Source of the DNA: Planctomycetaceae bacterium
GTDB taxonomy: Bacteria; Planctomycetota; Planctomycetia; Pirellulales; Thermoguttaceae
DNA length: 14,409 nucleotides
Direction: 5' to 3'
Assembly: GCA_031282385.1 (NCBI GenBank)
Contig: JAITDV010000019.1
Span: forward strand, 1 to 14,409
In this document: positions 1 through 6,869 of the stretch, piece after piece
How positions within the stretch are numbered: the first letter of the stretch is position 1
How the letters are laid out: each line of letters begins with the position of its first letter
Translations under genes and position numbers: made by a program
Notes under the pieces: model-generated
Told to the model about the DNA's origin: nothing
The model's database searches: none
Seen by the model: the letters and a program-made list of their open reading frames with translations, nothing else

Positions 1-1
1 G

Positions 2-49
2 GACCAGCCGGTTAGGCAACCGACGCATTCTCCAACACAGCCGGAATAG
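2..49 (+). pseudogene. Upstream part of the proline-rich repeat protein, ending at an in-frame TAG
   Basis: The reading frame of the LRR gene stays open from the window edge to a TAG at 47-49 and encodes the same Pro-rich repeat (QPTHSPTQPE then stop). In the next unit the matching codon is CAG (PEQP), so one C-to-T change explains the stop. The 42-base register runs unbroken across the stop (units at 20, 62, 104). This looks like one gene with a nonsense mutation, a sequencing error, or read-through. Its true start lies outside the window. Confidence 0.5.
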
Positions 50-355
50 CCGGTTTTGCAACCGACGCCTGCTCCAACAAAGCCGGAACAGCCGATTACG
101 CAACCGACGCCTGCTCCAACAAAGCCGGAAAAGCCGGTTTCGCAACCGACGCCTGCTCCAACAAAGCCGGAAAATCCTCTTCTGAAACCGACGCCTGCTC
201 CATCAAAGCCGGACAAGCCGGTTCTGCAACCGACGCCTGCTCCACCACAGCCGGAAAAGCCGCTTACGCAACCGACGCCTGCTCCAACAAAACCTGATAC
301 TCCACCTGTTTCGCCAACGCCCGTTTCGCCCAAATTGGAAACACCGGTTGCGTCT
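5..355 (+). repeat. 42-bp tandem repeat encoding a 14-residue Pro-rich unit
   Basis: About eight tandem 42-base units, at 20, 62, 104, 146, 188, 230, 272 and 314, encode variants of PTPAPTKPEKPVTQ. The last two are the most diverged (PTPVSPKLETPVAS). The period is a multiple of three, so copy-number changes keep the frame. It probably makes an extended polyproline-like stalk before the LRR domain; that role is inferred from composition. Confidence 0.9.
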
Positions 356-1516
356 CAGGCATCGGTAGATTCTGTGGGTAACACGAAAGAAGTGATAGAA
401 TTGATCAAAAAATTGGGCGGCAGTTACAAGTTATCGCCGAATGGAGTGTTGACGACTATAAATGTTGATGGTGCGGCGATGACGGCGGATATGTTTGATG
501 TATTTGCCAAACAGACTGAACTTGATACGTTACAGGTTGCGAATTTTCGTGGACTTAATGATAAGGTGTTTTCAAAAATATTGGGTTTGAAAAAGTTGAA
601 AACACTTTCGATAACTAATTCGATTATAACGGATATATCGGTTGATGCGATAGTTAAATCTTTTCCGTCCCTTCGCAATCTTGACTTATCGCGCAATGCT
701 TCGTTGACGGATGATTCGCTTTTTCATATAGGTAAATTGAATGAGCTTGAGTCGTTGGTGGTGAATTATTGTACGTTTTCTGAATTTGGGTTGATGAATC
801 TTGAGAAGTTGCCGAAGTTACGTGCGTTGGATATTCGTGGTAATGTTAAGATTAGTGCCAGTGGACTTGGAATTATTGCGAAGATACCGTCGCTTCGTTC
901 TTTGAAACACATGTCCAATACGGTTGATGATATGGCTCTTGCGGAGTTATCGGCGGCGAAAAATCTTGATACGTTAGACATGTATGATTTTGCGATTACG
1001 GATGTTGCGGGCGAAGAGTTAAAGAAGTTACCAAAGTTGACGAGTCTTGTAATTTTCCGTTGTTTGAATTTCGGTTCACAAGGGCTTTTGGCGTTGAAGG
1101 GTAAGCCGTTAAAACGTTTGACATTGCGTGATTTGACGTCGCTTGATGATGTTGGCATGGAGGCATTTCGTGAGTTTACGACATTGAGACGTCTTTATTT
1201 GCACGAGTTGAATTCTATAACGGATGTAGGAATGATGAATTTGGTTTATTTGAAAGACCTGGAATTATTGGATATTTGGAGTGTGCCGTCGATTACTGAT
1301 AAGTCAATTGAATCAATTGCAAAGTTGCCGAACTTAAAATCAATCTCGATTCGGTCAACAAAGATTACAGACAAGTCAGTTGATTTACTACTTACGATAC
1401 CGAAGTTGGAGGAACTTATTCTCACAGATAACGCATCAATAACTGAAGCCGCAAAAGCAAAACTAAAAGACTCAAAAAAATTCAAATCTCTCACTCTTGA
1501 TTCGGCTCAAAAATAA
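56..1516 (+). CDS. Leucine-rich-repeat protein with N-terminal Pro-rich repeats (5' end missing or interrupted)
   Basis: The 486-residue frame opens at a TTG inside a repeat unit with no ribosome-binding site, so this start is nominal; the real one is upstream of the TAG at 47-49. Residues 3-100 are 14-residue PTPAPTKPE-type repeats. Residues ~110-155 are a short linker (KEVIELIKKLGGSYKL). Residues ~155-485 hold about 13 leucine-rich repeats of 23-26 residues, with the pattern LxxLxxLxLxxxxITDxxLxxL (for example LPNLKSISIRSTKITDKSV). LRRs with ITD turns like these are common in planctomycete proteins and usually mediate protein binding. No catalytic domain is visible, and any signal peptide or kinase domain would lie outside the window. 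Function unknown; perhaps a surface or adaptor protein. Confidence 0.85.
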   Translation: MQPTPAPTKPEQPITQPTPAPTKPEKPVSQPTPAPTKPENPLLKPTPAPSKPDKPVLQPTPAPPQPEKPLTQPTPAPTKPDTPPVSPTPVSPKLETPVASQASVDSVGNTKEVIELIKKLGGSYKLSPNGVLTTINVDGAAMTADMFDVFAKQTELDTLQVANFRGLNDKVFSKILGLKKLKTLSITNSIITDISVDAIVKSFPSLRNLDLSRNASLTDDSLFHIGKLNELESLVVNYCTFSEFGLMNLEKLPKLRALDIRGNVKISASGLGIIAKIPSLRSLKHMSNTVDDMALAELSAAKNLDTLDMYDFAITDVAGEELKKLPKLTSLVIFRCLNFGSQGLLALKGKPLKRLTLRDLTSLDDVGMEAFREFTTLRRLYLHELNSITDVGMMNLVYLKDLELLDIWSVPSITDKSIESIAKLPNLKSISIRSTKITDKSVDLLLTIPKLEELILTDNASITEAAKAKLKDSKKFKSLTLDSAQK

Positions 1517-1576
1517 AACGGATAATGCCGTTGCTAGCACGGCTAGAAATAGATTTAGGGAACTCTAAAAACTCAT

Positions 1577-1648
1577 TTTGTCCACGAATTTTCACGAAAG
1601 ATCACGAATTAAATAATTTGTACAAATTTGTGTCAATTCGTGGATAAA
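1577..1648. repeat. Imperfect inverted repeat built on CACGAATT words
   Basis: TTTGTCCACGAATT at the left is mirrored by AATTCGTGGATAAA at the right, with further CACGAA words between. Sequences of this 'tcgtggata' style recur in intergenic DNA of many environmental bacteria (from memory). It could fold as a hairpin after the LRR gene, but function is unknown. Confidence 0.5.
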
Positions 1649-1739
1649 ATAAATTTATTATCTAAACTTGTCAATCCTGAAAATTTTGATAATTCTGTAA
1701 AAAATAGGTTTTTAGAAGTTGCCTTTATTTGTTTATTAC

Positions 1740-1768
1740 TTGACTCAAAACACTAAATTCTCTGAAAT
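1740..1768 (+). promoter_or_regulatory. Possible sigma-70-like promoter of panB
   Basis: TTGACT (1740-1745), a 17-base spacer, and TGAAAT (1763-1768) lie about 70 bases before the panB ATG. The -35 matches 5 of 6 and the -10 4 of 6 of the E. coli consensus. Such matches occur by chance in AT-rich DNA, and the host's promoter consensus is unknown. Confidence 0.3.
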
Positions 1769-1838
1769 ATTACGGAATTTGAAATATAAATTTGAATGAA
1801 TTTTGGTTTATATTTTGAATAATTGTTACGAAAAATAT

Positions 1839-2615
1839 ATGAAACTTACTCCATTAAAAATTTCCGATTATAAACGTGCAGGACGCAAGATAGCAATGTT
1901 GACGGTTTATGATTATGTTGGTGCGCGTATATTGGATGAGGTTGGTATTGATGTTTTACTTGTTGGAGACAGCTTGGGCAATGTTGTACAAGGTAAATCG
2001 ACAACATTGCCGGTTACGCTTGATGAGATAATTTATCATGCTGAAATTGTTTCGCGTGCGGTGCGGCGTGCGTTAGTTGTTGTGGATTTACCTTTTCCGT
2101 TTTGCCAACTTGGCGCTGATGACGCAATTCGCGCAGCTGCCCGTATTTTCAAGGAGACGGAAGCGGATGCGGTCAAAGTTGAAGGCGGCAGCAATCGCGC
2201 TGCAACTATCGCCGCACTTGTTGACGCAGGAATTCCTGTCATGGGACATTGCGGATTGTTGCCGCAAAATGTTCATCAAGCAGGCGGATTCTTTATTCAA
2301 CGCCAACGCGAAGAATTGTTGCGAGATGTTAAGGCGATAGAAGCTGCGGGGGCATTTGCAATTTTGATTGAGTGTTTAACGGCGGAAATCGCAAAAGAAG
2401 CAACGGAGGTATTAAATGTTCCGACAATTGGTATTGGTTCGGGAAGTGATTGTGACGGACAAGTGTTAGTTTTTCATGATATATTTGGCTATTTGCCGCC
2501 TGAAAAAGAACGTCCGCCCAAACACGTCAAACAGTACGCCAATTTAAAAGCAATTATCACCGAAGCAACAAAAAATTACATCAACGATGTACATAATTCA
2601 ACTTTTATTGTTTAA
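1839..2615 (+). CDS. panB: 3-methyl-2-oxobutanoate hydroxymethyltransferase (ketopantoate hydroxymethyltransferase)
   Basis: Transfers a hydroxymethyl group from 5,10-methylene-tetrahydrofolate to 2-oxoisovalerate, giving ketopantoate, the first committed step of pantothenate and CoA synthesis; cytoplasmic. The 258 residues from this ATG are close to the family's ~264 and align along their whole length: VLLVGDSLGNVVQG, STLPVTLDE, VVVDLPF, DAVKVEGG, IPVMGHCGLLPQ, PTIGIGSGSDCDGQVLVFHD. Metal ligands match E. coli D45, D84 and E114 as D44, D83 and E115; the general base E181 corresponds to E178. A TTG 36 bases upstream would add 12 residues; ATG is preferred because family proteins start near it. 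No clear Shine-Dalgarno. The usual PFGSY stretch reads PFPFCQ, a local oddity. No panC or panD nearby, so panB stands alone. Confidence 0.97.
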   Translation: MKLTPLKISDYKRAGRKIAMLTVYDYVGARILDEVGIDVLLVGDSLGNVVQGKSTTLPVTLDEIIYHAEIVSRAVRRALVVVDLPFPFCQLGADDAIRAAARIFKETEADAVKVEGGSNRAATIAALVDAGIPVMGHCGLLPQNVHQAGGFFIQRQREELLRDVKAIEAAGAFAILIECLTAEIAKEATEVLNVPTIGIGSGSDCDGQVLVFHDIFGYLPPEKERPPKHVKQYANLKAIITEATKNYINDVHNSTFIV

Positions 2616-2742
2616 CTGAATGGATATACTAGACGCTTTTGAAATTTTGATTTTTAAGATGGTTCACAAAGAAAATCAGAATTATTGCCGAACAAGTCTA
2701 TTATTTTTTTGTCCGATAATAAAATTTTATATCATTGTTTTA

Positions 2743-2775
2743 ATTTCAATTTTTGTAATATTTCAGCGGAATGTT
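2743..2775 (-). repeat. Short repeat, copy A (partner at 10847-10879)
   Basis: Twenty-eight of 32 aligned bases match the segment 70 bases downstream of the 9705-10793 hydrolase gene. Read on the minus strand both give a similar peptide, HSAEILQKLK here and NSTEILQKFK there, with some differences synonymous or conservative. This suggests remnants of a coding repeat, though the sample is small. Confidence 0.5.
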
Positions 2776-2798
2776 TTTTATGTTGTTTTATAAAATAA

Positions 2799-2876
2799 GG
2801 CTGAAAGCCTTGAATCATTAGCGTAGGGCAACGCCCTACGACAATGATACCCAATAGCTCAAAGCCTGAAAGGGCG
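2799..2876 (+). repeat. ~80-bp palindromic repeat, left unit of an inverted pair
   Basis: Starts GGCTGAAAGCC, then TCATTAGCGTAGGGCA, with the short palindrome CGTAGGGCAACGCCCTACG, and ends CTGAAAGGGCG. The same blocks occur inverted at 2943-3022. From memory this family (GGGCTTTCAGCCC ... CCTACGCTAATGAT) is scattered through many Bacteroidetes and other genomes, where it is often mis-called as small proteins. Confidence 0.75.
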
Positions 2877-2942
2877 ACATCAAATTTCAATTTAACATGC
2901 CAACAACACAATACATTGCGTCTCACATAGATTTAATGATTA

Positions 2943-3022
2943 CGCCTTTTCAGGGCTAATTTTGTTGTTATCCTTTTCGTAGGTTGATGCCCTGCGCTAA
3001 TGATGTTTTGGGCTTTCAGCCC
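2943..3022 (-). repeat. ~80-bp palindromic repeat, right unit of an inverted pair
   Basis: Reverse-complement relative of 2799-2876: GGGCTGAAAGCCC, TCATTAGCGCAGGGCA, CCTACG, GCCCTGAAAAGGCG in the same order. The two units are 66 bases apart and could form a long hairpin. The GGGCTTTCAGCCC end (3010-3022) is itself palindromic. Confidence 0.75.
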
Positions 3023-3105
3023 ATTGCCGTGAATTTAACTCAAAACAATTTTAAGCATTTCACGATAAAAAGATTCTACTGAATAAATACCAATTTTTGT
3101 GTTTT

Positions 3106-3204
3106 AAACTGTTAGCACCTTAAATTTCGTTTACTTTCGTCTGCTTACCTATCGAAAAGCGGACTTTTACGCTCTTGAGTCATGCAATTTATAGCACGAA
3201 CAGT
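3106..3204 (+). repeat. 98-bp palindromic element, copy 1
   Basis: Full copy beginning AAACTGTTAGCACCTTAA and ending ATAGCACGAACAGT. Central hairpin arms GTCTGCTT and AAGCGGAC pair fully, with one T.G wobble and one C-G to T-A covariation relative to the other copies. It lies 60 bases before the TPR gene. Confidence 0.88.
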
Positions 3205-3263
3205 AAATGTAATACAAATTAAATTTTTAGAGATTTTCAATTGAAAGAAGATGAGGTTGATAA

Positions 3264-4982
3264 ATGATGCGAATAATTGTAACGAAAATTATTTATTTGT
3301 TTGTTCTGTTTTCTACATCGGTTTTTGCGGCGGCAAATTCTACGGCGATTCGCGAGGGTACGGATGCGTTTCATAATAAAGAATTTGACCAAGCAGCAAA
3401 AGCATTTGAAAAAGCTGCGGAAAATTCGCCCAATGATCCGCGTGTAATTTATAATCATGGAGTTGCGTTGGCAGCATCGGGCGATCTTGATGGTGCAATT
3501 GAAATTTTGCGTAAATCGGCAATTGATCGTGATCCGAAAATTGCCGTGTTATCATTGAATACGTTGGCTCAAATTCACATTGACAAAGCTCGAAAACAAT
3601 TGCCCGAAAACCAGAACGAAATACCTTCTGAAAATCGTGACACAATTCGTAAACTCACCGCCGAAGCCGAACAATTCTACATGGATATACTTGCAATTGA
3701 ACCTGAAAATCAAAACGTAAAACAAAATATTGAACAATTGCGGACATGGAAGACGGTTATTGAATCGCGTTGGGAACAAGCAGACCGGACTAAAAAACGT
3801 CAGTCGGAAATGTATAACAGATTAGATTGGATAGATAAATGGCAACATGATATTATAAATTCAATAGAACCGCTAAAAGAACAAACTAACTCGCCCAAAA
3901 AATATCAGACGTTGTACGAATCCGCCACAAAACAACAACAGCTAATCGATGAACTTGATTCCGCCCGCGAAGATTTGAAAAAACTATTTGCCGGCAACGA
4001 TACAGAAGGATTCAAGAATTTTTTGCAAGAAGTTGACAAAATCCGCAACACATCCGCCGAAGTTAAACAATCTCTTGATAAATTCAACGAAATTGAAGCT
4101 CAAAAAAAAGCTGAACGGTCAAATAGAAAATTAAACCAATTAAAATTTAGTCTTGCACCTTTTGAGAATATAGTTACGGAAGCAGAAAGAATACAAACAC
4201 AGCTCATAGACAATAACCCTTTCTCAAATGAATCCGCCGATAACCAAATAAACAAAGAAAATAACGAACAAAATATTCGTAACGATAATTCCGCAAAAAT
4301 AAATTTACAACAACAAATCTATCTTCAAAACCTGATCGCCTATTTAATGCCGTTGATGCACGCACGGGCAGAAGAAGGAATTGAAATAGCCAAAACACAG
4401 AATTTGAATCCGCCGCCAATAAATAATCCCGACAAACCAACATCGTCCGCCGACACTTATTTGCCCCAACAACCCGAATCCAATCCACAACAAAAATCAA
4501 TGGAACTTGCAATAAAATACGCGCCGGAAATACAACAACTTGCAAAAAATGCTGCTAATTTTCTAATTCAAAATAAATACAAAGAAGTACTGCCCGATCA
4601 AAAACAAGCACAAAAACTCCTCCGCGAAATCTTAAACCAACAAAACAAAAATCAGGATCAGAATCAGGATCAGAATCAAGATCAGAACCAAGATCAGAAT
4701 CAAGATCAGAATCAAGATCAGAATCAAAACAAAGAAAATCAAGAAAACAAAAACGGGAACGACCAACAAAATAACGATAAAAATAACTCTCAATCCCAAT
4801 CTGCGGAATCAAAACAAGAAGAAAATAAGAAAGATTTGACAGACACTGAAAAGTTACGTCAAGAAGAAAAAGCCGAACGCCGCATACGCCAAGTTAAACG
4901 AAAACAACAAGAAGCCAACGAACGCCGCGAAGAATTAAAATACCATATCTTACAACCAACACCTGTGGACAAAGATTGGTAA
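3264..4982 (+). CDS. Exported TPR protein with Gln/Asn-rich C-terminal tail (BatC-like)
   Basis: 572 residues. Residues 1-23 are a signal peptide (IIYLFVLFSTSVFA, likely cut after FA). Residues ~28-110 hold tetratricopeptide repeats (AFHNKEFDQAAKAFEKAAE, then VIYNHGVALAASGDLDGAIE). Residues ~120-340 are charged and probably alpha-helical or coiled-coil; residues ~380-572 are disordered and rich in Gln, Asn and Lys, with six NQDQ units and a basic helical end (EKAERRIRQVKRKQQEANER). TPR followed by a Q/N/K-rich tail recalls BatC of the MoxR/BatA-BatB aerotolerance systems, but no MoxR, DUF58 or von Willebrand-A gene lies in the window, so that label is only a resemblance. GAGG at 3253-3256 sits 7 bases before the ATG and supports this start. 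Probably periplasmic. Confidence 0.82.
   Translation: MMRIIVTKIIYLFVLFSTSVFAAANSTAIREGTDAFHNKEFDQAAKAFEKAAENSPNDPRVIYNHGVALAASGDLDGAIEILRKSAIDRDPKIAVLSLNTLAQIHIDKARKQLPENQNEIPSENRDTIRKLTAEAEQFYMDILAIEPENQNVKQNIEQLRTWKTVIESRWEQADRTKKRQSEMYNRLDWIDKWQHDIINSIEPLKEQTNSPKKYQTLYESATKQQQLIDELDSAREDLKKLFAGNDTEGFKNFLQEVDKIRNTSAEVKQSLDKFNEIEAQKKAERSNRKLNQLKFSLAPFENIVTEAERIQTQLIDNNPFSNESADNQINKENNEQNIRNDNSAKINLQQQIYLQNLIAYLMPLMHARAEEGIEIAKTQNLNPPPINNPDKPTSSADTYLPQQPESNPQQKSMELAIKYAPEIQQLAKNAANFLIQNKYKEVLPDQKQAQKLLREILNQQNKNQDQNQDQNQDQNQDQNQDQNQDQNQNKENQENKNGNDQQNNDKNNSQSQSAESKQEENKKDLTDTEKLRQEEKAERRIRQVKRKQQEANERREELKYHILQPTPVDKDW
4650..4732 (+). repeat. 12-bp tandem repeat inside the TPR gene
   Basis: Six GATCAG hexamers alternate with AATCAG/AATCAA, giving a 12-base period that encodes (NQDQ)n. 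The DNA is more uniform than coding needs, which suggests slippage expansion. The period keeps the frame, so copy changes only alter tail length. Confidence 0.85.
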
Positions 4983-5082
4983 TTTGTTCATTCTTGAAAT
5001 TTTGAAATTTTGGTAACTTGCGTATGTCCCTCAATAAGTAAGCCCGCAAACATTACCAAAAAACTCAAGAGTAAACAATTAT

Positions 5083-5180
5083 AAACTGTTCATACTTTAA
5101 TTTATTTTACCATCGCCTGCTTACCTATCGGAATGCAGGCTTTGACGCTTTTGAGTCACGCAATTTATAGTACGAGCAGT
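5083..5180 (+). repeat. 98-bp palindromic element, copy 2
   Basis: AAACTGTTCATACTTTAA to ATAGTACGAGCAGT. Hairpin arms GCCTGCTT and ATGCAGGC have one T/T mismatch. It is followed after one base by a deleted copy in the opposite orientation. Confidence 0.88.
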
Positions 5181-5181
5181 A

Positions 5182-5241
5182 ACTGTTCGTACTATAATTA
5201 CATGACTCAGCGGTGGTGAAGGAAATTAAAGCGTGAATAGT
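5182..5241 (-). repeat. 98-bp element, inverted copy lacking the central hairpin
   Basis: The reverse complement starts ACTATTCACGCTTTAATTTC and ends ATAGTACGAACAGT, matching both ends of the family, but the whole hairpin is missing: ACCGC is joined directly to TGAGTC. About 40 bases are deleted. It stands tail to tail with copy 2. Confidence 0.75.
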
Positions 5242-5435
5242 AGATATTTTCTCTAACCTAAAAATATATCAACGCAACAAAAAACCTACAACGGAAAACC
5301 ACCTTTAACTATTCCGAGACCACCCCTAACCCCTCCGAAGGATGGGAATAAGAAGACGCCTCCGAGGGAGGCGAATAATTCCCATCCTTCGGAGGGGTCA
5401 GGGGTGGTCTCCTACAAGGTTAGCGAAAAGGTCTA
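5241..5435. repeat. 195-bp element with a 34-nt inverted repeat; possible bidirectional terminator
   Basis: Arms 5316-5349 and 5378-5411 pair at 33 of 34 positions (GAGACCACCCCT...GGATGGGAAT). The 28-base loop holds a second hairpin, GCCTCC-GAG-GGAGGC (5358-5372). The outer ends are also inverted repeats (TCTCTAACCT near 5250 and AGGTTAGCGA near 5420). It lies between the convergent TPR gene and lpxA, ending 8 bases past the lpxA stop, so it could stop transcription from both sides, although no clean T-run follows. A half copy is at 6870-6970. Confidence 0.85.
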
Positions 5436-5443
5436 GTTTAAAA

Positions 5444-6322
5444 TCAGCCGACACTTACACGTAATGCGGGTTGTTCTTCGTTGTCTGATTCGTTGGTACA
5501 TTTGTTTTCATTTGTTTTGCAAAATTTAATTAACGAATTTTCGGCGTAACGCCCCTCGTGAACAATCCCGCGTTTTGTTGTCAATACAAACCGCGTAATT
5601 TCAGAAGCGATTCCAGTTGAGTATTCGTCTTGTAATTTTTGCAAAATATCTTTCCACGCTATTCCGCTTCGATAAACCAATCTGTAAACTTCTTTCAAAA
5701 TATTTATTTCACTTGTCGTGTAACCATTACGCCTCAAGCCAATTAAATTAAGCCCCACAATCCGGCTCGTAAGACCATCAACCGTAACAAATGGTAACAC
5801 ATCTTGAATCACATGAGCTTGCGCACCAACCATAGCGTAAGACCCGACCCGACAGAATTGATGTACTCCCGCCGCACCACCAATATTTACCCGATTACCA
5901 ATCTCAACATGCCCCGCAAGCATAACATTGTTCACAATAACATTGTTGTTACCAACCTTACAATCATGCGCGACATGAGCATTCACCATAAAATAATTCG
6001 AATCGCCAATTTGAGTCACAGAAGGTTCATGCATTGCCCGATGAACAGTTACGTTTTCACGAAATATGTTATTGTCGCCAATAACTATACCGCCGATATT
6101 GCCGTCAAGCGAAGTATGTTGCGGCAAATTACCAATCGTCGTACCTTCACAAAAAATATTCTTGTTGCCGATAATTACACCACGTTTAATCGTAACATGA
6201 GACGCAATACGACAATCATCACCAATAACAACATCCGGCTCAATAATACAAAAATGTCCTATTTCAACATTGCTGCCAATTCGGGCAGAAGGACTAATAG
6301 CGGAAAGTGAATCAATACTCAT
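5444..6322 (-). CDS. lpxA: Acyl-ACP--UDP-N-acetylglucosamine O-acyltransferase
   Basis: Catalyses the first step of lipid A synthesis, moving a 3-hydroxyacyl chain from acyl carrier protein to the 3-OH of UDP-GlcNAc; cytoplasmic trimer. Residues ~8-190 are left-handed beta-helix hexapeptide repeats (IGSNVEIG, VVIGDDCRI, VEIGNRVNIGG). The signature VTVHRA...NAHVAHDC gives catalytic H119 (E. coli H125) and H116 (E. coli H122), followed by LAGHVEIG, VHQFCRVGSYAMVGA and DGLTSRIVGLNLIGLRRNG. From ~190 the helical C-terminal domain follows. Length is 292 residues against 262 in E. coli; the extra lies in an acidic, probably disordered tail. The ATG at 6322 is chosen because MSIDSLSAISPSARIG matches family starts; an ATG 42 bases upstream would add an atypical basic segment. 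It stands alone, without lpxD, fabZ or lpxB, and is flanked by inverted repeat copies. Confidence 0.96.
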   Translation of the reverse strand: MSIDSLSAISPSARIGSNVEIGHFCIIEPDVVIGDDCRIASHVTIKRGVIIGNKNIFCEGTTIGNLPQHTSLDGNIGGIVIGDNNIFRENVTVHRAMHEPSVTQIGDSNYFMVNAHVAHDCKVGNNNVIVNNVMLAGHVEIGNRVNIGGAAGVHQFCRVGSYAMVGAQAHVIQDVLPFVTVDGLTSRIVGLNLIGLRRNGYTTSEINILKEVYRLVYRSGIAWKDILQKLQDEYSTGIASEITRFVLTTKRGIVHEGRYAENSLIKFCKTNENKCTNESDNEEQPALRVSVG

Positions 6323-6374
6323 CAGGTAAAATTTTTTTATTTGTTTGTTAAATTTTTGTAACAATTATTTAGTT

Positions 6375-6454
6375 TAAACGCTCACACTTTAATTTCAGTT
6401 TACTTGCACAAGCCGCCCAAACTTCAAACGCAAACAAATTAAAATGTGTTCAGT
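6375..6454. repeat. Fold-back derivative of the 98-bp element
   Basis: CACACTTTAATTT (from ~6382) resembles the left end of the 98-bp family on the plus strand, and AAATTAAAATGTG (6437-6449), then TTCAGT, is the same end inverted (12 of 13 pairing). The ~45 bases between are unrelated to the family's hairpin. So two left ends face each other, in the lpxA upstream region. Confidence 0.5.
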
Positions 6455-6465
6455 ATACACTATAC

Positions 6466-6564
6466 ACTGCTCGCACTACAAATTGCGCGACTAAAGAGCG
6501 TAAAAGCCCGCCTTCCAATAGGTAAGCAGACAACGGCAAAGGAAAGTTAAAGTGTGAACAGTTT
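6466..6564 (-). repeat. 98-bp palindromic element, copy 3 (inverted)
   Basis: The reverse complement runs from AAACTGTTCACACTTTAA to GTAGTGCGAGCAGT. Hairpin arms GTCTGCTT and AGGCGGGC pair fully with three T.G wobbles. It is the only full copy on the minus strand. Confidence 0.88.
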
Positions 6565-6685
6565 ACCTCTTGCAGCTCAAAACAACACAACTACACGCTA
6601 TGTTAATTTCAAAAACAAAACCACAAGAAATGTAATCACACGATTACTTGGCGAACAATACAAAATTTTCCCGTTCAATGGAAGA

Positions 6686-6868
6686 TCATTTTTCAAAAAT
6701 TTTTTTCCTTCCCATTATTAGCCCAAATATGAGACTGATAAAATTAAATTGACCATCCATAATCGGAACAACCAACAGTAAACAACCTAAAATTGTTACG
6801 TTACTTGTATCATCGACCGTCCATGAAATTTTTTCGTCCCACGATAATTCTTTGGATTTCGGGCGGCG
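6686..6868 (-). pseudogene. 3' remnant of a membrane-protein gene, cut by the half-copy repeat
   Basis: A minus-strand frame of 60 codons ending in TGA (6688-6686) begins at the edge of the repeat at 6870, with no start codon. It reads RRPKSKELSWDEKISWTVDD, then a hydrophobic segment (VTILGCLLLVVPIM) and a second one (FISLIFGLIMG), ending RKKIFEK. Charged, polar and membrane stretches are arranged as in a real protein end. Upstream, within the repeat, the frame hits TAA after nine codons. I take it as the tail of a gene whose 5' part was lost when the repeat arrived; the protein family is not recognised. Confidence 0.45.
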
Positions 6869-6869
6869 T

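Larger units (their letters stand above)
1517..1838. other. Intergenic region between the LRR gene and panB
   Basis: No gene seen. Just after the LRR stop a small hairpin (arms 1527-1531 and 1539-1543, GCCGT/ACGGC, 7-nt loop) lacks a T-run, so it is a poor terminator. A repeat built on CACGAATT lies at 1577-1648 and a possible promoter at 1740-1768. The rest is AT-rich. Confidence 0.5.
2616..3263. other. Repeat-rich intergenic region after panB
   Basis: No convincing gene. It holds a short motif shared with 10847-10879 (at 2743-2775), an inverted pair of ~80-bp repeats (2799-2876 and 2943-3022) and copy 1 of the 98-bp element (3106-3204). Open frames crossing it, such as 2732-2926 on the minus strand, are translations of repeats. 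Confidence 0.6.

Noticed and set aside
5..355. 42-bp repeats considered as CRISPR or VNTR-only DNA
   Set aside because: They are head-to-tail without spacers, hold frame throughout and encode a typical Pro-rich stalk.
2620..2793. 57-codon ATG frame starting 4 bases after the panB stop, with a hydrophobic end
   Set aside because: Composition (I, F, K) is what AT-rich DNA gives by chance; no ribosome-binding site of its own, and its end runs into the shared repeat at 2743-2775.
2732..2926. 64-codon minus-strand frame
   Set aside because: It is a translation of the left ~80-bp repeat unit and its flank, a known source of false gene calls.
5804..6310. 168-codon plus-strand frame
   Set aside because: Antisense shadow of lpxA; its length comes from the repetitive hexapeptide codons, and the composition (N, T, M, H) is not protein-like.
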